From contig DOIU01000170.1 of the NCBI GenBank assembly GCA_003511825.1, positions 1 to 15,260 of the forward strand: a stretch of DNA of 15,260 bases, in the 5' to 3' direction. The position numbers and the translations under genes were made by a program. Positions within the stretch are counted from its first letter, which is position 1, and every line of letters starts with the position of its first letter. The notes below the pieces were generated by a model. That model saw nothing but the letters and a program-made list of their open reading frames with translations, was not told where the DNA came from and did no database searches. The DNA comes from Gammaproteobacteria bacterium. GTDB lineage: Bacteria; Pseudomonadota; Gammaproteobacteria; Granulosicoccales; Granulosicoccaceae. Shown here piece by piece: positions 7,440 through 14,838 of the stretch.

Positions 7440-7865
7440 TCATTCAAAATTTACGTCACGTATCTCATAGTCATGGGTAATTTCTGCGGTTTTTTCAAGC
7501 ATCTTGCTCGCTGAACAGTATTTTTCGGCTGACAAATTCACCGCACGCTTAACATGACTGTCCGCAACACCTTTTCCTGTGATCACAAAATGAATATGGA
7601 TGCGCGTGAAAACCTGCGGAATGTCCTCAGATCGCTCAGCCGCTAATTCGACTTCACAATCAATCACTGGTTGGCGTGCCTTTTTCAGCATGGCCATAAC
7701 ATCAAACGCCGTGCAACCGCCCACGCCGAGCAGCAACATCTCCATAGGACGCACGCCTAGATTGCGACCGCCATGCTGTTCAGCGCCATCCATGACAACG
7801 GAATGGCCGCTCCCAGATTCGCCCACGAAACTCATATTGTCCAACCACTTTACTCTTGCGCGCAC
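7440..7865 (-). CDS. yhfA: OsmC family protein, YhfA type
   Basis: The product is 141 residues from the GTG at 7865. It closely resembles E. coli YhfA (ARVKW, GESGSGH, MDG, PMEMLLLGVGGCTAFDVM, FVITGKG, AVNLSAEKYCSASKMLEK). OsmC/Ohr proteins are thiol-dependent peroxidases that reduce organic hydroperoxides. The two redox cysteines expected are present at C51 (GGC) and C117 (KYC). The biological role of the YhfA branch is less clear than that of OsmC or Ohr. I chose the GTG because a GGAGG Shine-Dalgarno lies 4 bases upstream and the next residues align with the YhfA start. An upstream in-frame ATG at 8048 lies inside crp and is unlikely. Divergence from crp matches both E. coli (yhfA-crp) and Pseudomonas (osmC-vfr). 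Confidence 0.92.
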   Translation of the reverse strand: MRARVKWLDNMSFVGESGSGHSVVMDGAEQHGGRNLGVRPMEMLLLGVGGCTAFDVMAMLKKARQPVIDCEVELAAERSEDIPQVFTRIHIHFVITGKGVADSHVKRAVNLSAEKYCSASKMLEKTAEITHDYEIRDVNFE

Positions 7866-7883
7866 GCGTCCTCCGGGTACTTG

Positions 7884-7899
7884 TGTGATGCCTGTCTCA
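7884..7899. promoter_or_regulatory. Possible Crp-binding site between yhfA and crp
   Basis: TGTGA-N6-TCTCA matches the Crp core TGTGA-N6-TCACA at 9 of 10 positions. It lies 18 bases before the yhfA start and about 130 before crp, so it could serve autoregulation, control of yhfA, or both. This is a sequence match only. Confidence 0.45.
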
Positions 7900-7965
7900 G
7901 TTCCAGACAAACAGTGAAGAATCCCAAAATTCTGCCGAAGAAATAACCGACATACAACGAATAAA

Positions 7966-7993
7966 TCACAGGTTGGATGTTGCAGTCCTGTGA
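7966..7993. promoter_or_regulatory. Inverted repeat in the crp leader/promoter region
   Basis: TCACAGG (7966-7972) and CCTGTGA (7987-7993) form a perfect 7+7 inverted repeat with a 14-base spacer. Each arm contains a Crp half-site (TCACA/TGTGA), but facing outward, so it is not a standard Crp operator. A weak plus-strand promoter candidate, TTGGAT-N17-TAAATA (7973-8001), overlaps it. Confidence 0.4.
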
Positions 7994-8025
7994 AATAAAT
8001 ACTCAAGTTGGAGACTAGAAGGATA

Positions 8026-8664
8026 ATGCTACCGTTACGCGCAATCACAAAACAGGCTGAGTGGCTTGAGACGTTTCTCCGGCACAGTCATCGCCGACAG
8101 CACTCCGCAAAAACCACCATTATTCACCACGGCGACGAGCCCGATACGCTCTACTACATCATTAGTGGTTCTGTCAGCGTGGTCATTGAAGACGACGACG
8201 GTCGTGAGATCGTGCTCGCCTATCTCAATAAAGGCGACTTTTTTGGTGAAATCGGCCTGTTTGACGAAGAAAGCCAGCGCAGTGCGTGGGTTGTCGCCCG
8301 CAACAAATGCGAACTGGCTGAAATGAACTACGAACAATTCAAGAGGCTCGCGAATCAATCCCCTGACATCTTGTTCGCACTCTCTTCTCAAATTGCGACG
8401 CGCCTGCGCAAAACCAGCACAAAAGTGCGCGACTTGGCGTTTCTCGACGTGACCGGTCGTGTGGCCTCCACGCTACTGGATCTCGCCAAGCAACCCGACG
8501 CCATCACTCACCCTGACGGCATGCAGATCCGCATCACGCGCCAAGAGATCGCTCGCATCGTCGGCTGCTCTCGGGAGATGGTAGGACGCGTTCTGAAAGA
8601 GCTCGAAGAGCGCGGTTTGATCCACGCACGTGGCAAGACGATGGTGATTTACGGCACGCGCTAG
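8026..8664 (+). CDS. crp: cAMP receptor protein Crp/Vfr, global transcription regulator
   Basis: The product is 212 residues from the ATG at 8026 (E. coli Crp 210, Pseudomonas Vfr 214). The N-terminal cyclic-nucleotide domain keeps the cAMP contacts: GEIGLF (G74, E75), RSAW (R85, S86), and T130-S131 in the long helix (LRKTSTKV). The segment LAFLDVTGRVASTLLDLAKQPDA links to the DNA-binding domain. The helix-turn-helix ITRQEIARIVGCSREMVGRVL (about 170-190) keeps R183, E184 and R188, which read TGTGA half-sites, so target specificity should match E. coli Crp. An AAGGA Shine-Dalgarno close to ATG 8026 supports this start over the upstream in-frame TTG at 8008. The SREMVGRVLKELEERGL stretch is slightly closer to Vfr. 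It is divergent from yhfA and convergent with trpC. Confidence 0.96.
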   Translation: MLPLRAITKQAEWLETFLRHSHRRQHSAKTTIIHHGDEPDTLYYIISGSVSVVIEDDDGREIVLAYLNKGDFFGEIGLFDEESQRSAWVVARNKCELAEMNYEQFKRLANQSPDILFALSSQIATRLRKTSTKVRDLAFLDVTGRVASTLLDLAKQPDAITHPDGMQIRITRQEIARIVGCSREMVGRVLKELEERGLIHARGKTMVIYGTR

Positions 8665-8675
8665 GATCCATCGCT

Positions 8676-8714
8676 CGCATAAAAAAGGCGGCCAGTGGCT
8701 GCCTTTTTTATGCG
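8676..8714. terminator. Bidirectional terminator shared by crp and trpC
   Basis: A perfect 14-bp inverted repeat CGCATAAAAAAGGC/GCCTTTTTTATGCG around an 11-base loop. The A/T tracts inside the arms give U-runs in both directions. The stop codon of trpC (8708-8710) lies inside the right arm, so terminator and coding end overlap. Confidence 0.9.
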
Positions 8715-9511
8715 TCGTAGAAAAGCTGCCGTAAAGCGGCCCCGGGGTCTGCCTCACGCATAAAAGCCTCTCCCACCAAGAACGCAGGCACGCCGGCCTG
8801 ACGCATACACGCCACATCTTCGCGCGCCAGAATACCGCTCTCGGTAACCAGCAGCGTGCTATCGGGCACCGAGTCAAGCAACCCTAACGTCGTATCCAAG
8901 CTCACTTCAAACGTGCGCAGATTGCGATTGTTAATCCCTACCAAATCAGCGTTCAAATGCAACGCGCGTTGCAACTCCGCTGCGTCGTGGACCTCAACCA
9001 ACACATCCATACCGAGCTCTAGCGCCAAGCCGTGCAGCTCAGCCAACATTGCGTCGTCTAGCGCCGCAACAATGAGCAAGATACAGTCTGCCCCCAAGGC
9101 TCGCGCCTCATAGACTTGGTAAGGTTTGATCACAAAATCCTTGCGGATGACAGGTAAAGCACAAGCGGCTCTTGCCCGCTCAAGATACGCGTCAGCCCCC
9201 TGAAAGAAATCGATGTCAGTCAATACAGACAGACATGCAGCACCGCCGAGCGCATAACTTTTTGCGATCGACGCCGGCTCAAAATCCGCGCGAATCACCC
9301 CCTTACTCGGTGAGGCCTTTTTGATTTCAGCGATCACTGCGGGCTCTCCGGCCGTCGCCTTGGTGCGCAACGCATCGGCAAACCCTCTTACCGTCGCCCC
9401 ATCCGCACTGCGCGCCTTCATCGAGGAAAGGTCAACTTGCCTAACACGCTCCTCAATCTCAGCCGATTTGCGTGCGAGAATTTTCTTGAGGATGTCGGGA
9501 GTATCTGTCAT
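8708..9511 (-). CDS. trpC: Indole-3-glycerol-phosphate synthase
   Basis: This 267-residue TIM-barrel enzyme closes the indole ring from carboxyphenylamino-deoxyribulose phosphate in tryptophan synthesis. Catalytic stretches are visible: AEIKKASPSKG (E62, K64), the RKDF lysine at K124, LVEVHDAAEL, GINNRNLRTFEV, and TESGI near the C-terminus. It is monofunctional: no phosphoribosylanthranilate isomerase domain follows, unlike the TrpCF of enterics. Its ATG overlaps the trpD stop in an ATGA, which indicates translational coupling. It is the last gene of trpEGDC and ends inside the shared terminator. The length is close to the usual 260-280. Confidence 0.97.
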   Translation of the reverse strand: MTDTPDILKKILARKSAEIEERVRQVDLSSMKARSADGATVRGFADALRTKATAGEPAVIAEIKKASPSKGVIRADFEPASIAKSYALGGAACLSVLTDIDFFQGADAYLERARAACALPVIRKDFVIKPYQVYEARALGADCILLIVAALDDAMLAELHGLALELGMDVLVEVHDAAELQRALHLNADLVGINNRNLRTFEVSLDTTLGLLDSVPDSTLLVTESGILAREDVACMRQAGVPAFLVGEAFMREADPGAALRQLFYDA

Positions 9512-10533
9512 TGCACCGCCAACGATTGGGTTAAGGCAACAAATGCGTCCAACTTACGCCGGGCCCTGCCATCGGTAATGACTTCGCGCGCCAGTTGGAC
9601 GCCGGACGCCATATCGTCGGTGAGATCTGCCATATAGATAGCGGCGCCTGCATTCATGAGTACTGTATCGCGAGCGGCGCTTGGTTCGTTGGCCAACACA
9701 CCTTGAATCATCGCCAAACTCTCAGCAACGCTCTCGACTTGAATGTTCGCCAAGGGCTGGCGTTGCAAACCGAAATCCTCTGGGGAAAACGTCATCCGTC
9801 GCAGCTCACCATCGCGCAACTCAACGCATTGCGTGGGCGCGCTGATGGAGAACTCATCCAAACTATCATCCGCGCGGACAACCATCACCCGCTCACCGCC
9901 GAGCTCTCGCAGCACCTCAGCCATTGGCTCCAACAACTGGCTATCGAACACGCCCAGCAGCATGTTCGTAACACCAGCAGGGTTGGTCAGAGGGCCGAGC
10001 ACGTTGAAAATTGTACGAACCCCCATCTCTTTGCGCGGCCCGATGGCATGCTTCATCGCACTGTGGTGGAGCGGCGCAAACATAAACCCCAGACCGATCT
10101 GAGCAATTGATGCGGCGACTTGCTCGGCAGACAACTGTAAATTCACGCCTGCTGCTTCTAGCAAGTCGGCACTGCCAGACGAGCTGGATACCGCGCGATT
10201 CCCGTGCTTCGCCACAGTCCCACCGGCAGCGGCCACCACAAAGGCGCTCGCCGTCGACACATTAAAGGTATGACAAACATCCCCGCCAGTACCCACAATA
10301 TCGACCAGATGATCAGCGTTGACGATCACCGGCGTCGCCAGCTCGCGCATGACGCGCGCGGCAGCGGTGATTTCGGTGACGGTTTCTCCCTTCGCGCGCA
10401 GCGCCACCAAGAATCCGCCAATCTGCGCGTCAGTCGCCTCGCCCTTCATTATTTGACGCATGACCTGCTGCATTTCGTCTGCATCAAGGTCTTGCCGCTC
10501 AAGTACTTTTGCTAACGCGCTTTTTATCGCCAT
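9508..10533 (-). CDS. trpD: Anthranilate phosphoribosyltransferase
   Basis: The product is 341 residues, the normal size. It transfers phosphoribose from PRPP to anthranilate. The PRPP-binding GTGGD is at 81-85, followed by NVSTASAFVVAAAGG. The anthranilate/phosphate-binding KHGNRAVSSSSGSAD begins at 109, and the metal-binding acidic motif appears in RADDSLDEFS. It is a stand-alone enzyme, not fused to TrpG as in E. coli. It begins 16 bases after trpG and overlaps trpC by four bases. The start MAIKSALAKVLERQDL aligns with the usual N-terminal helix. Confidence 0.97.
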   Translation of the reverse strand: MAIKSALAKVLERQDLDADEMQQVMRQIMKGEATDAQIGGFLVALRAKGETVTEITAAARVMRELATPVIVNADHLVDIVGTGGDVCHTFNVSTASAFVVAAAGGTVAKHGNRAVSSSSGSADLLEAAGVNLQLSAEQVAASIAQIGLGFMFAPLHHSAMKHAIGPRKEMGVRTIFNVLGPLTNPAGVTNMLLGVFDSQLLEPMAEVLRELGGERVMVVRADDSLDEFSISAPTQCVELRDGELRRMTFSPEDFGLQRQPLANIQVESVAESLAMIQGVLANEPSAARDTVLMNAGAAIYMADLTDDMASGVQLAREVITDGRARRKLDAFVALTQSLAVQ

Positions 10534-10549
10534 GATGTCTCCTCACACA

Positions 10550-11128
<579 letters not shown>

Positions 11129-11138
11129 GGCCGCCCCC

Positions 11139-12617
11139 TCACCCTTGTTTGCCGTCTAAGCCGGCCTCAGCCAAGCTTACCGCCCGAAACACAGCCCGAC
11201 CTTTGTTCATTGTTTCTTTCCATTCCAGCTCAGGCACCGAATCGTAAACAACGCCCGCTCCCGCTTGAATGTGTAAGCGTTCGTCTTTAATGACAGCGGT
11301 GCGGATAGCGATGGCGGTATCCATATTGCCAGTCCATGACATATAACCCACAGCGCCCGCATAGACGCCACGCTTAACGGGCTCCAGCTCATCGATGATT
11401 TCCATCGCACGAATTTTGGGAGCACCACTCACCGTGCCCGCGGGAAAGGTCGCCCGCAACACATCCATGGCGCTGAGATCTCCGGCAAGCCGACCTTCAA
11501 CATTGGAGACAATGTGCATAACATGCGAGTAGCGTTCAATTTGCATTTCATCCGTGAGTTTGACACTGCCGGTGTGGCTCACACGACCGACGTCATTGCG
11601 CCCTAGATCAATCAGCATCAAGTGCTCCGCCAGTTCTTTAGGATCTGCCAGCAGCTCGTGCTCCATAGCCAGGTCCTCGGCGTCATCGCGTCCGCGGCGT
11701 CGCGTACCTGCAATGGGCCGCACAGTCAGCGTGTCATCCTCCAGCCGCACCAAAATTTCCGGGGAGGAACCTACAATCTGAAAGTCGCCCAGATCGAGGT
11801 AAAACATATACGGCGACGGGTTTAGACTTCTCAATGCGCGATACAAGTCCAGGGGCGGGGCTGTATAAGGCACACTCATGCGCTGGGATAACACCACTTG
11901 CATGATGTCGCCGTCGATAATGTACTGGCGCGCCTTACGCACCGCGTCCTTATACCCTTCTTCCGTGAAGCCCGAGACAAAATCCGACTCACTCACCTCG
12001 CGTGGGCTGACCGCTGGCTGATAGCCGGGCTGGCGATTGCGCAGCGCTGATTCAAGTACCCTCAGACGGTCTCGGCCTTGGTCCAATTCGGACTCATCAA
12101 CATGCAACAGCAGAAACAGCTTGCCGGCCAGATTGTCGAATACCACCACTTCATCGGACACCATGAGCACCATATCAGGTGTCCCGAGCGCATCCGGCTT
12201 CTCTACCGCCGCGAGACGCGGCTCGATATAGCGCACCGTGTCATAGCCAAAAAAACCGACCAATCCACCGGTAAAACCTGGCAGTCCGGGGGCTTGCCGT
12301 GTGCACGCCAAACGTTGTATCTGATCAATCCAATCCAGTGGATTGTCAACCTCAAAGGAAGCATGGCACGCGTTGCAATACTCAATATCAATACGCTGCC
12401 CAAACACCTTAATGATGATGTCACAGGGCAATCCGATGATGGAATATCGCCCCCATTTCTCTCCGCCCTGGACGGATTCGAACAAATACGAATGCGGGCC
12501 TGAGGCGAGTTTCAGGTAAGTGGACAGCGGCGTGTCGAGGTCAGCGAGGATTTCGCGGCTGAGAGGTGTGGTTTTTCGATCGAGTCCGGCAAAGCCGATA
12601 AATGCTTCAGGGGTCAT
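11139..12617 (-). CDS. trpE: Anthranilate synthase component I
   Basis: This 492-residue chorismate-utilising enzyme makes anthranilate with TrpG. The regulatory N-terminal part has LFES at 45-48, equivalent to the LLES tryptophan-binding element, and SPYMFYLDLGDFQIVGSSPEIL further on, so feedback inhibition by tryptophan is likely. The catalytic C-terminal part shows RPIAGTRRRG, LIDLGRNDVGRV, HIVSNVEGRL, TFPAGTVSGAPKIRAMEIID and QAGAGVVYDS. The length and the adjacent trpGDC favour TrpE over PabB. The ATG at 12617 has a GAAGGT Shine-Dalgarno. No clear promoter, leader peptide rich in Trp codons, or attenuator was found in the 300 bases upstream. Confidence 0.97.
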   Translation of the reverse strand: MTPEAFIGFAGLDRKTTPLSREILADLDTPLSTYLKLASGPHSYLFESVQGGEKWGRYSIIGLPCDIIIKVFGQRIDIEYCNACHASFEVDNPLDWIDQIQRLACTRQAPGLPGFTGGLVGFFGYDTVRYIEPRLAAVEKPDALGTPDMVLMVSDEVVVFDNLAGKLFLLLHVDESELDQGRDRLRVLESALRNRQPGYQPAVSPREVSESDFVSGFTEEGYKDAVRKARQYIIDGDIMQVVLSQRMSVPYTAPPLDLYRALRSLNPSPYMFYLDLGDFQIVGSSPEILVRLEDDTLTVRPIAGTRRRGRDDAEDLAMEHELLADPKELAEHLMLIDLGRNDVGRVSHTGSVKLTDEMQIERYSHVMHIVSNVEGRLAGDLSAMDVLRATFPAGTVSGAPKIRAMEIIDELEPVKRGVYAGAVGYMSWTGNMDTAIAIRTAVIKDERLHIQAGAGVVYDSVPELEWKETMNKGRAVFRAVSLAEAGLDGKQG

Positions 12618-12853
12618 GCTGTTACCTTCATATCAATAACGTTAACGGGCAAAGGGCGTAGTTCAGTTTCGCCAAGCGTCCTGTCGCCAACGTACATCTA
12701 TGAAGTGCAAAATCATCATGGGCCAAATGGGTTTGTTTATGGATCTATCTGAGTGGCAATGCTATCAGGAAATGTCACGCATATACAGGGCCAATAGCGA
12801 ACGATACAGGGGCTACCCACAGCTTGAAAAGCTGTTGGCGACAACGCGCGCGG
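12618..12853. other. Intergenic region between divergent trpE and lipoprotein gene
   Basis: About 235 bases with no gene I can support. TGTCGCCAAC at 12682-12691 recurs inverted as GTTGGCGACA at 12834-12843, and a related TTTCGCCAAG lies at 12668-12677. ACAGCTT/AAGCTGT at 12819-12835 is a 7-bp inverted repeat with a 3-base loop. A plus-strand reading frame from 12700 runs into the lipoprotein in phase, but a 74-residue extension before a signal peptide is not credible. Confidence 0.5.
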
Positions 12854-12881
12854 TTGCCAATTCTGCGCGAAAACTGATAAT
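12854..12881 (+). promoter_or_regulatory. Sigma70 promoter for the lipoprotein gene
   Basis: TTGCCA (12854-12859), 16-base spacer, GATAAT (12876-12881). Each box has one mismatch to consensus. Transcription would start near 12888, about 34 bases before the ATG at 12922. Confidence 0.6.
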
Positions 12882-12921
12882 CTTTGGCCCTGATTTCAAG
12901 CCCCGAAAATGGATTGCCTGC

Positions 12922-13281
12922 ATGACTAGATTCCGTTCTTTGGCACTTCTGGCCATACTTGCTCTGACCATTATCACCAGCGGATGCGCCAGCCAAGGTG
13001 GTAGCCCCCAGAGTTCTCAAAACGCTGACAAGCCCGCAGTTAATGCCAGAATTGACGCATGCAAACCTGGAGACACTCGCGTCGCCTCGCAAAGCCAGTG
13101 TTTGCAGGATGACGCCGCGTGCTACGCGATCAAAGATGGCAGTTGGTGTACGGGCCCTCGCGGCTTGACTTGCCCCAGCGGCTCTACCCCGCTCAAACAA
13201 GGCGTGAGCTGTCCTCGCGGTTCCAAATGTTTCAGCCCAGCTGCAGGCCTCAACTGCGCAATCAACCTACCGACGCGCTGA
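12922..13281 (+). CDS. Small cysteine-rich lipoprotein of unknown function
   Basis: The product is 119 residues from the ATG at 12922. The N-terminus MTRFRSLALLAILALTIITSGC is a lipoprotein signal peptide with the lipidated cysteine at C22. A short Ser/Gln/Asn linker follows, then a compact tail with eight cysteines in about 75 residues (in DACK, SQCL, AACY, SWCT, LTCP, VSCP, SKCF and LNCA). This suggests a disulfide-bonded periplasmic or outer-membrane-attached domain. I recognise no family. The first residue of the mature protein after Cys is Ala, not Asp, so outer-membrane sorting is expected. A promoter directly upstream and the signal peptide fix this start over the upstream in-frame ATG at 12700. 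Its last 20 bases overlap the end of gph on the other strand. Confidence 0.72.
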   Translation: MTRFRSLALLAILALTIITSGCASQGGSPQSSQNADKPAVNARIDACKPGDTRVASQSQCLQDDAACYAIKDGSWCTGPRGLTCPSGSTPLKQGVSCPRGSKCFSPAAGLNCAINLPTR

Positions 13282-13948
13282 GCAATACACGCTCTAAATC
13301 GGCAATAGAGCTTACGAGTAGATCAGGGTCGGATTCGGCGATATCAATCCCATGGTTGTAGCCATACGGGACAGCAATAGACATGAACCCTGCCGCCTTC
13401 GCGGCTTGTATGTCATGCATAGAATCCCCCACCATAGCACAGTAACAGGCCTCAACACCCAACACCTCTGCAACGTGTAAGAGCGGCATTGGATCGGGCT
13501 TGCGCTTTGGCAAGCTGTCGCCGCTGACGACGTATTCCAAGTAGTCGGACAACCCCAGCTGCATTAATACAGGCTCAGTGAACTGCTTTGCCTTATTGGT
13601 GACGCAAGCACGTCGGATACCGCGCGATTGCAACCACTGCAGCCCCTCTAGAACACCGGGGTAAACCTGGCTGCGCTGACTTGTATTATCAGCGTAAGTG
13701 GCACGAAAAATCGCCATGGCGCGCGCAAACAACTCACCCTCTGGCTCAGCCTCCATGTCGTTGGTCAGCCCGCGCTTCACTAAGCGCTCAATACCGTTAC
13801 CAACCCAACGTCTTACAGCAACCTCTCCGCGTGGCGCCATACCCAGCGATTGGAGCGTGCTGTCCAGGCTGAATGCCAAATCGGGCACAGAGTCAACGAG
13901 CGTGCCGTCCAGATCGAACAGCACCAACTTAGGCATAACCGGCAGCAT
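13262..13948 (-). CDS. gph: Phosphoglycolate phosphatase, HAD superfamily
   Basis: The product is 228 residues. Gph dephosphorylates 2-phosphoglycolate, which arises from DNA repair and, in autotrophs, from Rubisco oxygenation. The HAD motifs are all visible: motif I FDLDGTLVDS with nucleophile D12 and D14, motif II CVTNK, motif III lysine in PKRKPDP, and motif IV VGDSMHDI. The helical cap between motifs I and II has the usual size. The ATG at 13948 begins two bases after the rpe stop and is probably translationally coupled; a second in-frame ATG at 13936 would give MPKLVLFDLDGTL and is a possible alternative. rpe-gph is a conserved pair. No terminator is visible after the gene. Confidence 0.93.
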   Translation of the reverse strand: MLPVMPKLVLFDLDGTLVDSVPDLAFSLDSTLQSLGMAPRGEVAVRRWVGNGIERLVKRGLTNDMEAEPEGELFARAMAIFRATYADNTSQRSQVYPGVLEGLQWLQSRGIRRACVTNKAKQFTEPVLMQLGLSDYLEYVVSGDSLPKRKPDPMPLLHVAEVLGVEACYCAMVGDSMHDIQAAKAAGFMSIAVPYGYNHGIDIAESDPDLLVSSIADLERVLLSASVG

Positions 13949-13950
13949 GC

Positions 13951-14643
13951 TCAGTCGACTGCCTTGGCTAACTCTTCCCGCATCTGGGCAATGACCGTGT
14001 CGTAGCGATTAGGATCGGTGTCAGACGCCGCACCAAAGATCGCAGAGCCGGCAACAAAAGTATCCGCACCCGCTTCGGCAATGCTGCGAATGTTATTGAC
14101 CTTAACCCCGCCGTCTATTTCCAGCCGAATGTCTCGGCCACTCGCATCAATGCGTTGCCGCGCTTGACGCAGTTTATCCAGTGCAGACGGAATAAAACTC
14201 TGCCCGCCGAACCCTGGATTGACTGACATCAGTAAAATCATGTCGATTTTATCCATCACATAGTCGAGACAATCAAGCGGGGTGGCCGGATTAAAAACAA
14301 GCCCTGCTTTACAGCCCGATTCGTGAATCAGCTGCAGGGAACGATCAATGTGTTTACTGGCCTCAGGATGAAACGTAATGTAGCTCGCGCCAGCCTTGGC
14401 AAAATCAGGAATGATGCGATCCACTGGCTCCACCATCAAATGCACATCAATGGGTGCCGTAACGCCGTGTTTGCGCAACGCCTCGCAAACTAGAGGGCCA
14501 ATAGTGAGATTGGGTACGTAGTGGTTGTCCATGACATCAAAATGAACAATGTCAGCGCCTGCCGCCAAGACCTTATCAACCTCATCACCGAGGCTAGCAA
14601 AGTTCGCAGACAAAATAGACGGGGCAATCATAAAATCGGCCAT
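13951..14643 (-). CDS. rpe: Ribulose-phosphate 3-epimerase
   Basis: The product is 230 residues from the ATG at 14643. It interconverts ribulose 5-phosphate and xylulose 5-phosphate in the pentose phosphate and Calvin cycles. The TIM barrel shows IAPSILSANFASLGDEV, the metal-binding HFDVMDNHYVPNLTIGP (H34, D36), DVHLMV (H67), ILLMSVNPGFGGQSFI, the catalytic aspartate in EIDGGV, and the phosphate-binding FVAGSAIF. It is extremely similar to E. coli Rpe. GGAG lies 9 bases before ATG 14643, while an in-frame TTG at 14658 would overlap that Shine-Dalgarno, which decides the start. It is the first gene of rpe-gph, as in Pseudomonas, where trpE follows. Confidence 0.97.
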   Translation of the reverse strand: MADFMIAPSILSANFASLGDEVDKVLAAGADIVHFDVMDNHYVPNLTIGPLVCEALRKHGVTAPIDVHLMVEPVDRIIPDFAKAGASYITFHPEASKHIDRSLQLIHESGCKAGLVFNPATPLDCLDYVMDKIDMILLMSVNPGFGGQSFIPSALDKLRQARQRIDASGRDIRLEIDGGVKVNNIRSIAEAGADTFVAGSAIFGAASDTDPNRYDTVIAQMREELAKAVD

Positions 14644-14838
14644 AGATAACAGCTCCAAAAGATCTGAAAGAAACCTGCTAAGTCTAGCCGTGTTGGAGTA
14701 TAAGAACGGGTTATTTTTGCGCTGACTCTATCCCAAACCACGGAGTGTTGGCAAGCTTTGCCGATACGCGTGCGACGACATCCGCATCTTCAAGATATCA
14801 CCGTGACTTCCTTGATGTGACCTGCAACGGGATCTCGA
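14644..14838. other. Intergenic region upstream of rpe
   Basis: About 195 bases. On the minus strand a TATACT lies in TTCTTATACTCC near 14695-14704, a possible -10 box for rpe, but no -35 box fits at normal spacing. A small inverted repeat GGCAA-GCT-TTGCC lies at about 14750-14762. No T-tailed terminator for the upstream gene was seen. Confidence 0.35.

Noticed and set aside
7866..8048. Longer OsmC-like protein starting at 8048
   Set aside because: It would begin inside crp on the other strand and add 61 residues absent from YhfA.
12618..12760. trp attenuator/leader peptide upstream of trpE
   Set aside because: No short frame with clustered Trp codons and no hairpin with a T-run was found on the minus strand.
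12700..12921. N-terminal extension of the lipoprotein from ATG 12700
   Set aside because: A signal peptide with lipobox begins at the internal ATG 12922, and a promoter lies at 12854-12881, inside the would-be extension.
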